Shown piece by piece: positions 1 to 8,301 of a DNA stretch of 61,277 nucleotides (within the stretch, counting starts at the first letter, position 1; each line of letters opens with the position of its first letter). Below the pieces are notes generated by a model, which saw only the letters and a list, made by a program, of their open reading frames with translations, did no database searches and was not told the origin of the DNA. The position numbers were made by a program, and so were the translations under genes. Origin of the DNA: Collinsella aerofaciens (GTDB taxonomy: Bacteria; Actinomycetota; Coriobacteriia; Coriobacteriales; Coriobacteriaceae); NCBI GenBank assembly GCA_008671135.1, contig RQAP01000005.1:1-61277 (forward strand). Direction: 5' to 3'.

Positions 1-93
1 GAACGGGGGAAACGGCGGTCGACGAAACTGGAGAGGAGGTATTACGAGCTCCTGTGCGAATTGGAGAGAACGCTCGCGCAAACTGCCTCTTGA
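1..93 (+). CDS. C-terminal end of an unidentified protein (partial)
   Basis: Frame 1 is open from the window edge to a TGA at 91-93 and encodes about 30 residues rich in Arg, Glu and Leu, with a helical look (contains RRYYELLCELERTLAQ). The gene starts outside the window, so neither family nor start can be given. It is called coding because the composition is protein-like and amphipathic and no longer frame competes here. The 278 bases after it, up to the next gene at 372, hold no convincing feature. Confidence 0.4.
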   Translation, partial: ERGKRRSTKLERRYYELLCELERTLAQTAS

Positions 94-371
94 CAACTTA
101 TAGGAGCGTCGGTTTTGTTGCGCGAATCCTGCGGTTTTGCGGTCTAAAGGTGTGGATGCTCCGGGGCTTCGATTTTACTCGTTCACTTCTCGGGAAAGTA
201 TTAGAGCTCAGCTGATAGAGGTACCGCTCTGGCGTCGATGCCCCGCGTCTTCTTCGTTTGATTGGGGAAAACAGCCTCGCTTAAACAATTACGAGCCCGC
301 CCAGACGTATCTGCGGGGTTGTCTGCACAGTTCGCGGTATTATGTTTGCGGAGTTTTGAAAGGAGCCGCAG

Positions 372-950
372 GTGGTCACGACGACGTTTGCTTCGCCTTT
401 GGGCGAAATCTTGCTTGCCGCTGATGGCCGCGGTCTGACGGGGCTTTGGTTTGAGGGACAGGAGCACTTTGGCTCTACGCTGCTCAAAGAAGATGCGGAG
501 CACGTTGAAGGTGCCGATGCGGTTTCTGGCGCCGGCGGTATGTCTTCGGTGGATCCGGCAAATGGTGCGGCTTCTTCGGTGCTTGAGCGTTCTTGGGCTT
601 GGCTGAATGCTTATTTTGCGGGGCAGGAGCCTCGGTTTACGCCGCCGTTGCATATGATTGGCACGGCGTTTCAGCGCGAGGTTTGGTTTGAGCTGCTTTC
701 TATCCCGCGTGGCGAGGTCGCTACGTACGGTGAGATAGCCCAGCGAGTTGCGGCTCGACATCGTGTGCCGGGAAACGAGGCTCCCGTTGTGTCCCCGCGT
801 GCCGTGGGGGCTGCGGTTGCACGCAATCCCATTTCGATTATCGTGCCGTGCCATCGCGTGGTTGCCGCCGATGGTTCGCTCAACGGATATGCCGGCGGGC
901 TTGACCGCAAGGAGTGGCTGCTTCGGCTCGAGGGCGCGTACGAGGAATAA
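372..950 (+). CDS. ogt: methylated-DNA--[protein]-cysteine S-methyltransferase
   Basis: Suicide DNA repair enzyme that moves the alkyl group from O6-alkylguanine (and O4-alkylthymine) in DNA to its own cysteine. The 192-residue product has the C-terminal MGMT DNA-binding fold (about residues 96-185: GTAFQREVW, then GEVATYGEIA) and the active-site motif VPCHRV with acceptor Cys160. The N-terminal domain is short and carries a low-complexity insert around residues 45-70. The GTG start is chosen because AGGAG at 361-365 lies 6 bases upstream. It stands alone. It could equally be called MGMT; an Ada-type regulatory domain is absent. Confidence 0.93.
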   Translation: MVTTTFASPLGEILLAADGRGLTGLWFEGQEHFGSTLLKEDAEHVEGADAVSGAGGMSSVDPANGAASSVLERSWAWLNAYFAGQEPRFTPPLHMIGTAFQREVWFELLSIPRGEVATYGEIAQRVAARHRVPGNEAPVVSPRAVGAAVARNPISIIVPCHRVVAADGSLNGYAGGLDRKEWLLRLEGAYEE

Positions 951-1094
951 CGTTCGAGCACTTTGCATAGCCAAGACGCCGTGAAAGAACGGGATGCGCT
1001 TTCCGAATGGCGTCCCAAACGGAAACCGTGTCCCGGAATATAGCCTTAGAGTGGGATGCCGTTTCCGGTTGAGACCACTTGCTTGGACATCTTT

Positions 1095-1307
1095 CTACGC
1101 CCGCTTCTGCAGGGCATAGATCGACTTATCCATGTTGAACAGGTAAGCCGCGACGCAGACGATGAAGAATGCCGGCAGATTACCGAAGCCGAAGACTTCG
1201 CAGCCAATCAGGATGGGTGCGAGCAGCGTATTGGTGGCGCTGCCAAAGACGGCTGCGTAGCCCAGCGCGGCGCAAAGCGCGATGGACATGCCGAGTTGAG
1301 CCTCGTT
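1095..1307 (-). pseudogene. remnant of ClC-type chloride channel/transporter (C-terminal end only)
   Basis: About 70 codons resemble the last part of ClC chloride channels: the segment GYAAVFGSATNTLLAPILIG followed by the EVFGF stretch and a terminal SIYALQ is the usual end of the membrane domain. The upstream nine tenths of the gene is missing; similarity begins near 1307 (NEAQLGMSIA) and is directly joined to a truncated Abi-like reading frame. There is no promoter-proximal part, so this is a gene relic, probably left by a deletion. Confidence 0.6.
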
Positions 1308-1657
1308 ATGGCGACATCTGGGTAACAGAAAGGCCCGCGTTCCTCAGAGGCAAGATAGGCAATTCTGCTTTTGAGGTAGATCTCAATTCTGCCGACCGCA
1401 TCAAACATTAACTGCCGGAGGGCTCGGTCAAATTCATACGTGTAGATGATGGTTTCGAATGTTGTGCCTTCGCGAAAGATGGTAATCCCGGACTTGCATT
1501 TGGTTTTGTAGGGAAAACAGTAGGCCGACAGTCTGTAGTGGCCGACTTCGACCAAAGCTCGCTCGAGTTCGCTTTGATCAGAGCACTTAAGACCCCTGTA
1601 TTCTGTCAATAGTGCTATTTGTTCGTTGATGGATATCCGCGACTTCCGGTATTTCAT
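1308..1657 (-). pseudogene. truncated Abi-like (AbiD/AbiF, Abi_2 family) gene
   Basis: The frame starts MKYRKSRISINEQ and shows the N-terminal half of the Abi_2 family: a leading L-x(n)-G segment, the GHYRLSAYCFPY motif, then GTTFETIIYTYEFDRALR. These proteins are phage abortive-infection or toxin-like systems with a predicted RNA-directed function. Similarity stops at about residue 112 (FCYPDVA), after which the frame runs out of family and into the ClC remnant read in another frame. Normal family length is roughly 300 residues, so at least half is lost and the gene is probably dead. The 171 bases upstream of it show nothing. Confidence 0.65.
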
Positions 1658-1828
1658 TTAAGCCTCTTGATAGAAAAAGAGCTGGAGTTGCGCATCGTTG
1701 AGAGGCTTTCCAGCTTTAGCAAAACAAACTTATAAGATGCGACGGGCCGCGTCAAGATAATTACCGGACGGCCTAGGAGGCGGCTGGTTGGCTGGCTTAA
1801 AACCTAGCGCGTGAGATGACGCTCCACG

Positions 1829-2467
1829 CTATTCAGCGCGCTTGATAGGATGACGAACCACAGTCTTAAGTTTCTCCGGTGCACATTTGCGTGGATCGGA
1901 GAGATAGATTTCGTGATGGAAACGAGTGTCTGAGAAGTCGGGGACATAGCCCTGCTCGGTCGTGTATTCATTCATAGCGCCTACGGTCGCCGGTTCGTTG
2001 TCGTAGGGCCCGGTGTGCATGCATTGAACGCAGAGGCCCTCGTCAACTTTAAGCAGCTCGACGGCAGAAAAGTCAAGTTTCTTTTTGGTCGTGGCTTCCG
2101 CGACTGCCCAGTCAAAGTCATCTCGGGTGACGAAATCGGGCAGGCGAATGCACGAGATAAAGTTGAAATCGTCCTTGCGTACATAATCGATGTCGCCGCT
2201 CGGGGAGTCTTGCCACCAGAAACCCTCGAGCGGCGGTACCACAAAGTCGAAATAGCCCTTGATACTCCTTGAGCCTTTCTTCGACATCTTGACGGTATAG
2301 GCGATGCCGTAAAGCAGCGGCAGGGCGTTTTGATACTCGCCACCTTCGGTATTTGGGTCGCCCTTTCCGCGAACGGCAACGTAGCTCATAGGCGGGACAG
2401 TTACGATGCTCGGCTTGCTTGCAGGTTTGTAGAGCTCCTTGCATTCCTTCTTAAAGTCGAACGCCAT
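1829..2467 (-). CDS. GyrI-like small-molecule-binding domain protein
   Basis: 212-residue protein of the GyrI-like/SOUL-type fold (conserved features: IVTVPPMSYVAVRGKGDPN near the start, LLYGIAYTVK, the YFDFVVPPLEGFWW segment, and the C-terminal HHEIYLSDPRK). Such domains bind hydrophobic or cationic small molecules and occur in gyrase inhibitors, drug sensors and single-domain hydrolases. No DNA-binding domain is attached. The ATG at 2467 is preceded by AAAGGCGG. A perfect 14-bp palindrome resembling a LexA site lies 57-70 bases upstream, suggesting damage-inducible control. The substrate is unknown. Confidence 0.8.
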   Translation of the reverse strand: MAFDFKKECKELYKPASKPSIVTVPPMSYVAVRGKGDPNTEGGEYQNALPLLYGIAYTVKMSKKGSRSIKGYFDFVVPPLEGFWWQDSPSGDIDYVRKDDFNFISCIRLPDFVTRDDFDWAVAEATTKKKLDFSAVELLKVDEGLCVQCMHTGPYDNEPATVGAMNEYTTEQGYVPDFSDTRFHHEIYLSDPRKCAPEKLKTVVRHPIKRAE

Positions 2468-2523
2468 GTTGGCCGCCTTTCTGCGTATTGGCCTGCTTAG
2501 ATAACGGAATCATATCATAGAAA

Positions 2524-2537
2524 CGAACAGCTGTTCG
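2524..2537. promoter_or_regulatory. candidate LexA (SOS) operator upstream of the GyrI-like gene
   Basis: CGAACAGCTGTTCG is a perfect palindrome and fits the GAAC-N4-GTTC core of Gram-positive/actinobacterial LexA boxes. It lies just upstream of two overlapping TATGAT -10-like hexamers read leftward (2509-2514 and 2514-2519), so it would cover the -35 region of the GyrI-like gene. Binding by LexA is inference. Confidence 0.5.
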
Positions 2538-2638
2538 AATGATTTTGCTGACAGATAGAGATGCGTGCGTTGTGTTTGGCGGTCGGCCTGACCCCGTCGA
2601 TGATTTCTCTGCCTCCCCGGCGCCTCATCTATGGCTGT

Positions 2639-2688
2639 CGTTTCCCCATATAAAACCTGCCAAAATGAACCTGTCCCTTTTTGGTCGG
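2639..2688 (-). repeat. GGGACAGG-core hairpin repeat, copy 1 (TGCCAAAA stem)
   Basis: Reverse-orientation copy of a roughly 50-bp element: inverted stem CCTGCCAAAA/TTTTGG(t)C, core AGGGACAGG, and the conserved tail TTTTATATGGGGAAACG. One arm is imperfect here (TTGGTCGG). It sits about 50 bases before the ABC ATPase start. Confidence 0.85.
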
Positions 2689-2738
2689 CGTGAAATGGGT
2701 AATACTAAAGAGTTATCCGACCAGATGGGAACCGATCG

Positions 2739-3440
2739 ATGGCCTATATCGAATTCAAAGACGTCATCAAAGCATACGGCGAGGGCGATGCCCGCATCCA
2801 TGCGCTCGACGGCGCGAGCTTTACCGTTGAGCGCGGTGAGCTCGCCATTATCCTGGGCGCTTCGGGCGCCGGCAAGACTACGGCGCTCAACATCCTAGGC
2901 GGCATGGATACGGTAACCTCCGGCTCCGTGACAGTGGACGGGCGCGACGTGAGCTCTGCCAACGAGGCGCAGCTTGTGGAGTACCGCCGCGCCGACGTCG
3001 GCTTTGTCTTTCAGTTCTACAATCTGGTTCCCAACCTGACGGCGCTCGAAAACGTTGAGCTTGCAGCTCAGATCTGCCCCGATTCGCTCGATGCCGAACA
3101 GACGCTTCGCCAGGTTGGCCTGGGCGAGCGCCTCGCCAACTTCCCCGCGCAGCTTTCGGGCGGCGAGCAGCAGCGCGTGTCCATTGCCCGCGCACTGGCC
3201 AAGAACCCCAAGCTTCTTTTATGCGACGAGCCCACGGGCGCGCTCGACTATAAAACCGGCAAGCAGATCTTGCAGCTGCTGCAGGATACCTGCCGCAAGC
3301 AGGGCATTACGGTCATCATCATCACGCACAACTCCGCGCTCGCGCCCATGGCCGATCGCCTGATCCGCTTTAAGAGTGGTCGCGTGAAGAGCGAGACGGT
3401 CCAGCAAAATCCCGTGCCTATCGAGACGATCGAGTGGTAG
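2739..3440 (+). CDS. ABC transporter ATP-binding protein (LolD/MacB-like)
   Basis: ATPase subunit that energises the FtsX-type permease encoded next. 233 residues with all ABC motifs: Walker A GASGAGKT (40-47), Q-loop FQFYN (91-95), signature LSGGEQQRV (139-147), Walker B LLLCDEP with catalytic Glu164, and H-loop His197. The VGFVFQFYNLVPNLTALENV stretch is typical of the MacB/LolD export or mechanotransmission class. The stop lies within a few bases of the permease start, so the two are cotranscribed and probably translationally coupled. The transported substrate (lipoprotein, peptide or drug) cannot be told from sequence. Confidence 0.95.
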   Translation: MAYIEFKDVIKAYGEGDARIHALDGASFTVERGELAIILGASGAGKTTALNILGGMDTVTSGSVTVDGRDVSSANEAQLVEYRRADVGFVFQFYNLVPNLTALENVELAAQICPDSLDAEQTLRQVGLGERLANFPAQLSGGEQQRVSIARALAKNPKLLLCDEPTGALDYKTGKQILQLLQDTCRKQGITVIIITHNSALAPMADRLIRFKSGRVKSETVQQNPVPIETIEW

Positions 3441-3445
3441 CGCCC

Positions 3446-6211
3446 ATGGACCAGGACCGCCAAAACAGCCAAAACCACGATACGGAGCGCGCGGGTCGCG
3501 ACCGGGAGTTTGCGACCTACCGCACCGCTCAGAGCTCAAACGATATGGTGCCGACGGTTTTTCGCCGTGGCATCTACCGTACAATCCGCGGCAGTCTTAA
3601 GCGCTTCTTGTCTATCGTGGTCATCACCGCGCTTGGCGTGAGCGTGATGTGCGGTCTTAAGGCAGGCTGCGAAGATTTGCGCGATTCGGTCGACGCCTAT
3701 TTTGACCAGCAGAATGTCTATGACATTAACGTGCAGTCGACCTATGGCCTTACGCGCGACGATCTTGCGGCTATCCAAGAGGTCGACGGCGTCGAGACGG
3801 CCGAGGGTATCTACACCGAGACCGCCTACACCGCCGTGGGCACAACACGCGAGCGCGTGATCGTGCAAAGTCTTTCCAAGGAGAATATCGATCAACCGGT
3901 GCTGGTGAGCGGTGATTTGCCCGAGAGCGCCGATGAGGTCGCGGTGACTTCGAAGTTCCTGAAGGCTTCGGGCAAAAAGCTCGGCGATACGGTGAGTTTT
4001 GCCGCCAATGACGCGAGCTCGTCGAACCAAAGTGCCAAGGACCAGTTTGCCGCGGGCGATTACACCATTACGGCCGAGGTCCTCGATCCCACCGACGTGA
4101 GCTCCGACTCGACAGTCAACGCCTTTCGCGCTGCTTCGGCTGCGGACTATAAGTTCTATGTGAACGAGGACGCCGCGACATCTTCTTCCTACTCCTCGGT
4201 CCACGTGATCGTCGAGGGAGCCAAGAGCCTCAGCTCCTATTCGGACGCCTACACGACAAAGATCAACGAGGTCAAGGGCAATATCGAGAAGATCCGCGAG
4301 GAGCGTGAGAAGGCACGTGCTCAGGAGTTGACGGTTGACACGCCGGCAAGCTTAGATGCGGCCGAACGCCAGGCGAATATGCTCTTTGGGATTGAACAGG
4401 GCAACATCGACCGTATGGCCGAGGGCAGCGAGGAGCGCGTCCAAGCTCAGGCCGAGTTGGACCAGCGCCGCGCCGCCGCCAACCAACAATTCGCCGATGC
4501 CCGCGCCGAGCTTTCCGATCTAGGCGAATGTACGTGGTACATCCAGGACCGCGGCAATATCGCAAGCTACTCGAGCGTGGAAAGCGATAGCTCGTCAATT
4601 GAGGCCATCGCCACGGTGTTCCCGTTTATCTTCTTTATCGTCGCCGTGCTCATCAGCCTTACCACCGCTACGCGCATGGTCGAGGAGGAGCGCATGCTTA
4701 TTGGCCTGTACAAGGCGCTCGGCTATTCACGTGGGCGTATTCTGTCCAAATACGTGGACTACTCGCTGTGGGCGTGTCTGATCGGCGGCGTGCTCGGCAA
4801 CATCATCGGATTTGTGGGCCTGCCGCTGTTCCTGTTTACGGTGTTCGACGACATGTACTCGCTGCCCCAGATGCTGCTTTCGTACGACATCGTGTCGTCG
4901 CTCGTGTCGGTGGCGCTGTTTGCCGTGGGCGTGGTGGGCGCTACGATTATCGCCTGCCGCCACGAGATGTCCGAGACCCCAGCCTCGCTTATGCGTCCCA
5001 AGGCCCCGCGTGCCGGCTCGCGCATCTTGCTTGAGCGCATCGGCTTTATCTGGCGTCGCATGGGCTTTTTGAACAAGGTGGCGGCGCGTAACCTGTTCCG
5101 CTACAAAAAGCGCGCCTTTATGACCATCTTTGGCATCGCGGGCTGCACAGCGCTTGTAATTTGCGGCATGGGCATTCGTGATACGTCGGTCGCGCTGTCG
5201 CCCAAGCAGTACGGCCACGTCACGCGCTACGATCTGCTGGCGGTCGCCAATCCCGACGATTTTTCACAGACGTGCGCGGCATTGGATGGGCGCAGCGCGT
5301 CCAATGATTCCAACGTGACCGTGACTTCGACGCTGCCGATTATGACCGACAACGTCACCTTTACATTTGGCGGCAAGAGCGAGACTGTGCAGCTGATCGT
5401 GGTGCCCGATGACCGCACGAGTGACTTGGGCGATTACGTGCGTCTGGAGGATGAGTCCAAAGAACCGCTGCCTTTGCGTGACGGAGACGTGTATCTGAGC
5501 AAAAGTTCACAGCTGGTGCTGGGGATTCAGCCGGGCGATACGGCTCACGTCCAGGATTCGTCGCTCAATGTTGCCAAGGTCAAAGTCAGCGACATTTCGC
5601 TTAACTATCTGGGCAACACGCTTTACATGACGCAGGGCACCTATGAGCGCACGTTCGGCCGAAGCGCGCGTCTTAACGGCATCTTTGCACTGCTCAAGGG
5701 TTCGTCGGCCGACCAGATTGCGTTTAGCAAGAATCTTAAGAGTGACGGTTGGCTTACGATTTCGAGTACGGCCGAGCATTGGGAAAACTATGAGGCGAAC
5801 TTTACGATTATCAATTCGGTCGTGGTGCTCGTGACCTTTATGGCGGCGTGCCTGTCGTTTGTGGTGGTGTTTACGCTGTCCAACACGAATATCTCCGAGC
5901 GCGAGCGCGAGCTGGCGACCATTAAGGTGTTGGGCTTCCGTCGCGGCGAGGTGCACCACTACGTCAACAAGGAGACGTTGATCCTCACGGCGATTGGCGC
6001 CGCACTGGGCGTACCGCTAGGCGGCTTGCTGGCCGAGAGTTTTACGTACATCCTGCAGATGCCGTCGCTGTATTTTGATGTTGAGGTCGAGCCGCTGAGC
6101 TACGTGCTATCCGTGTTGCTGGCCTTTGCCTTTACGTTTATCGTCAACCTTGCCACCAATCGAACGCTCAACAAGATCGACATGGTCGGCGCCCTCAAGA
6201 GCGCCGAGTAA
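3446..6211 (+). CDS. FtsX-like ABC transporter permease
   Basis: About 921 residues; membrane partner of the preceding ATPase. Layout: cytoplasmic N-terminus, TM helix near residues 50-70 (IVVITALGVSVMCGL), a large extracytoplasmic domain with a charged coiled-coil at about 270-350 (KINEVKGNIEKIREEREKAR), a first FtsX three-helix bundle (about 385-505), another TM helix at about 565, a second extracytoplasmic domain, and a second FtsX bundle at the C-terminus (about 785-915). This double-FtsX layout is common in Gram-positive exporters. Start: ATG at 3446 is preferred; an upstream in-frame GTG at 3434 overlaps the ATPase stop and is possible. The stop TAA shares its last base with a hairpin repeat. 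Confidence 0.92.
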   Translation: MDQDRQNSQNHDTERAGRDREFATYRTAQSSNDMVPTVFRRGIYRTIRGSLKRFLSIVVITALGVSVMCGLKAGCEDLRDSVDAYFDQQNVYDINVQSTYGLTRDDLAAIQEVDGVETAEGIYTETAYTAVGTTRERVIVQSLSKENIDQPVLVSGDLPESADEVAVTSKFLKASGKKLGDTVSFAANDASSSNQSAKDQFAAGDYTITAEVLDPTDVSSDSTVNAFRAASAADYKFYVNEDAATSSSYSSVHVIVEGAKSLSSYSDAYTTKINEVKGNIEKIREEREKARAQELTVDTPASLDAAERQANMLFGIEQGNIDRMAEGSEERVQAQAELDQRRAAANQQFADARAELSDLGECTWYIQDRGNIASYSSVESDSSSIEAIATVFPFIFFIVAVLISLTTATRMVEEERMLIGLYKALGYSRGRILSKYVDYSLWACLIGGVLGNIIGFVGLPLFLFTVFDDMYSLPQMLLSYDIVSSLVSVALFAVGVVGATIIACRHEMSETPASLMRPKAPRAGSRILLERIGFIWRRMGFLNKVAARNLFRYKKRAFMTIFGIAGCTALVICGMGIRDTSVALSPKQYGHVTRYDLLAVANPDDFSQTCAALDGRSASNDSNVTVTSTLPIMTDNVTFTFGGKSETVQLIVVPDDRTSDLGDYVRLEDESKEPLPLRDGDVYLSKSSQLVLGIQPGDTAHVQDSSLNVAKVKVSDISLNYLGNTLYMTQGTYERTFGRSARLNGIFALLKGSSADQIAFSKNLKSDGWLTISSTAEHWENYEANFTIINSVVVLVTFMAACLSFVVVFTLSNTNISERERELATIKVLGFRRGEVHHYVNKETLILTAIGAALGVPLGGLLAESFTYILQMPSLYFDVEVEPLSYVLSVLLAFAFTFIVNLATNRTLNKIDMVGALKSAE

Positions 6212-6261
6212 CCTGCCAAAAAGGGACAGGTATATTTTGGCAGGTTTTATCTGGGCAAACG
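6211..6261 (+). repeat. GGGACAGG-core hairpin repeat, copy 2 (TGCCAAAA stem)
   Basis: Begins on the final A of the permease stop codon. Stem CCTGCCAAAA/TTTTGGCAGG is perfect, core AGGGACAGG, tail TTTTATCTGGGCAAACG. The tail forms the left arm of the following terminator hairpin. Confidence 0.9.
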
Positions 6262-6300
6262 CCGGACAACCATTAGGTGGCCCAGCGTTTGCCCCGTTTT
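6253..6300 (+). terminator. rho-independent terminator of the ABC/FtsX operon
   Basis: GGGCAAACGC (6253-6262) pairs perfectly with GCGTTTGCCC (6285-6294), followed by CGTTTT. Its left arm overlaps the hairpin repeat tail. Confidence 0.6.
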
Positions 6301-6327
6301 GCTGGGGATGTCTGTCGTTCAGTGCTC

Positions 6328-6648
6328 TTACTGGCCAATCCAGTGTTGCGCATAGCTCTTAATGTCTTCGGTAAAACCGTCAAGGTCGTCAAGGGTGATC
6401 ACGCTGTCGATAAGCAAATTGGCTATCTCGCGGTGCATTGTGCTGCGGCGAATGTCGTTTGCAATTACGCCTGAGGACAGCTTGTCTCTATTGAGGCGCT
6501 CTTCTAGTGCCCAAAATCTACTGGACGCTTCGCTGTCGCCGTTCAGCATCTCAACGTACTGGCCGATGAGCTTTTCCATATAACGTTCTTGCCATTGAGG
6601 AAGCATTTTCTTAAACAGCTTCCAGTCGCTTTCGGTTACGTCGCGCAT
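6328..6648 (-). CDS. small conserved hypothetical protein, helical
   Basis: 106 residues starting MRDVTESDWKLFKKMLPQWQ; all-helical, charged, with no membrane segment or signal peptide. It resembles small proteins of gut Firmicutes and Actinobacteria that have no assigned role (pattern: W-x-x-F-K-x-x-L-P-x-W-Q-E, then E-x-L-N near the middle). Start at 6648 is chosen over an ATG at 6690 because GGAGAAC lies directly upstream of it. It is transcribed toward the terminator of the ABC operon. Confidence 0.7.
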   Translation of the reverse strand: MRDVTESDWKLFKKMLPQWQERYMEKLIGQYVEMLNGDSEASSRFWALEERLNRDKLSSGVIANDIRRSTMHREIANLLIDSVITLDDLDGFTEDIKSYAQHWIGQ

Positions 6649-6776
6649 ATGTTCTCCGCTCGTCAAACGGGCTTTCCATTTGCCTTTCATTCTATTTGGT
6701 TTTCGCTCGCAGGTGCGGATGAGAGGCTCTCTTTAGCCTTCGAGATTGGGCTTGAATGGGTCGTATGCCACAAAAC

Positions 6777-6916
6777 GGGCCTATCTACTACGTTTAATTG
6801 GATACCCTCAACCATGCCGGGAAAACGAAAAATAAAACCGCAGGTAGAAGGCCTGTCGATTTTCGAAAAAGGCGGTCATGGTTGGCCCCATCGAGTTAAA
6901 CGTAGTAGATAGGCCC
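6777..6916. repeat. long imperfect inverted repeat (about 140 bp)
   Basis: The outer 20 bases GGGCCTATCTACTACGTTTA (6777-6796) are exactly inverted at 6897-6916, and the pairing continues imperfectly for about 45 bases per arm (AACCATGCC against GGTCATGGTT). No ORF inside. It occupies the 453-base gap 6649-7101 together with the next element. Confidence 0.85.
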
Positions 6917-6977
6917 TTTTCGTGGCGGACCATCAAACGAACGCCGACGCTTGTGCTGTAGCCGCTCCGACAATTCG

Positions 6978-7048
6978 TAAGTTGCGGTGGAATAGTTCCT
7001 AAACTCGACTACTCAAGGCTAAAACCGGAGCTATATCACCGCAACTTA
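6978..7048. repeat. CCGCAACTT palindromic repeat, copy 1
   Basis: 71-bp element with 22-bp arms, TAAGTTGCGGTGGAATAGTT(CC) against (GG)AGCTATATCACCGCAACTTA, four mismatches between arms. Two further copies lie at 8201 and 14882. Intergenic, downstream of the membrane regulator gene. Confidence 0.9.
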
Positions 7049-7101
7049 GGGGGGATGGGCGGGGGAGTACTAGTTGGGTGCTGCTGTCGGGCTGGGATGG
7101 T

Positions 7102-8016
7102 TTAGGCTCGCTCGCGATGCTTCCATTGTTTGCGGCACCAGCGCATGAGTGCTTTTACGACCGGGATGGTGATGAGGATTACCCAGGCGGGATGGGGTTG
7201 TTCCAGGCAGAGCCACATGCAGAGGAACCATGCCTCGGCACTGACTGAATAGACGACATCGATCAGCTTAGATAAGTGGCGTTGGTCGATAAAGTCGCCA
7301 AATGCGTAGTAGACGGGAATCAAAAAGACGAGGAAGAGTCCCGCAGCCCATGTGCCGTAGACAATGCCGAGCACCAGATAGGCGAGGGCGACAAGCGCGG
7401 GGAAGGGGAATTTGTTCCATGTACGCCCGACCTTGGTGTGGAAATGCTTGCCATGATGGTCGAGCTTGTCGTGTGCTTCCTTCCAGCTGGAGAACGTCTC
7501 GCCGTCGATGGTGACGGTGCCGTCGTCATCGGTATGCACGCTATGTCCATCGTCCTCAAGCGTATCGACATGCACGCCGTCCGGCCCCACATGCACCTCT
7601 TCGCCCTTGCGCTCGTTGGTCACATGGATGCCGTTCCAGCCAACATGGACTTCCTCGCCTTTATTGGGATCAATGACGTGGATGCCGCGCGCGAGGGAAA
7701 TATCGACAAGCGGTTTGTCGCCACAATCGGCGTGCTCGGCAGAATCTTCGGCCTCTTTAGCCTCATCCACCGTTTCGGTGCTGCCGTCCTCTGAGCCATC
7801 GGCATCACTAGCCGCTTCCCCATACAACAACTCATCCAGCGACACACCATACAGCGCGGCGAGCGCAATGAGGTTATCGGTATCGGGTGAGGACTCGCTG
7901 CGTTCCCATTTACTGACAGCCTGACGACTCACACCCAGCTGGGCGGCAAGCGCCTCCTGAGAAAGCCCGGCAGCTTTGCGGCGATCGACGAGGCGCTGCG
8001 CCATCGCAAGATCCAT
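7102..8016 (-). CDS. membrane-bound XRE-family HTH regulator with beta-repeat linker
   Basis: 304 residues. Residues 1-65 are a Cro/C1-type HTH (MAQRLVDRRKAAGLSQEALA, LGVSRQAVSKWERSES). An acidic linker follows, then three tandem, roughly 18-residue beta-rich repeats (IHV..xKGEEVHVGxxG; about 115-170), a His/Asp-rich stretch, and three to four TM helices at the C-terminus (from FPALVALAYLVLGIVYG). This suggests a DNA-binding protein tethered to the membrane, sensing through the repeats or membrane domain. The start at 8016 has AAAGGAACC upstream; an in-frame ATG at 8088 lies in the promoter and lacks a ribosome site. Target genes are unknown; autoregulation is plausible. Confidence 0.88.
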   Translation of the reverse strand: MDLAMAQRLVDRRKAAGLSQEALAAQLGVSRQAVSKWERSESSPDTDNLIALAALYGVSLDELLYGEAASDADGSEDGSTETVDEAKEAEDSAEHADCGDKPLVDISLARGIHVIDPNKGEEVHVGWNGIHVTNERKGEEVHVGPDGVHVDTLEDDGHSVHTDDDGTVTIDGETFSSWKEAHDKLDHHGKHFHTKVGRTWNKFPFPALVALAYLVLGIVYGTWAAGLFLVFLIPVYYAFGDFIDQRHLSKLIDVVYSVSAEAWFLCMWLCLEQPHPAWVILITIPVVKALMRWCRKQWKHRERA

Positions 8017-8070
8017 GGTGGTTCCTTTCGTTTGATGGTCGAATCGAATGAGCCGAGTATGCCGAGAACA

Positions 8071-8136
8071 ACCGGTAGCGACCACCATTTCTAGTTAGAA
8101 TCTGCTCCAATCCTACCGCAACTACCGGTAGCAACC
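8071..8136. promoter_or_regulatory. paired ACCGGTAGCRACC direct repeats, possible autoregulatory operator
   Basis: ACCGGTAGCGACC (8071-8083) and ACCGGTAGCAACC (8124-8136) differ at one base and lie 53 bases apart (about five helical turns), 55-120 bases upstream of the HTH gene start. The second copy includes the palindrome CTACCGGTAG. That the HTH protein binds here is inference. Confidence 0.4.
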
Positions 8137-8200
8137 CCTAACGACCAGCCATTTCAGGACAAATGTCAGTGCAAGTAGCGGCCAAGAGCCCCCCATTCAG

Positions 8201-8271
8201 TAAGTTGCGGTGGAATAGTTCCTAGATTCAACCATTTGCGGGCTAAGCGGGAACTATTTCACCGCAACTTA
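8201..8271. repeat. CCGCAACTT palindromic repeat, copy 2
   Basis: 71 bp, arms TAAGTTGCGGTGGAATAGTT(CC) and (GG)AACTATTTCACCGCAACTTA. Same length and end sequence as copy 1, but the central 27 bases differ. Confidence 0.9.
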
Positions 8272-8301
8272 ATTTCAGACCAGGCACCCGCAGCAAGAAG
8301 G

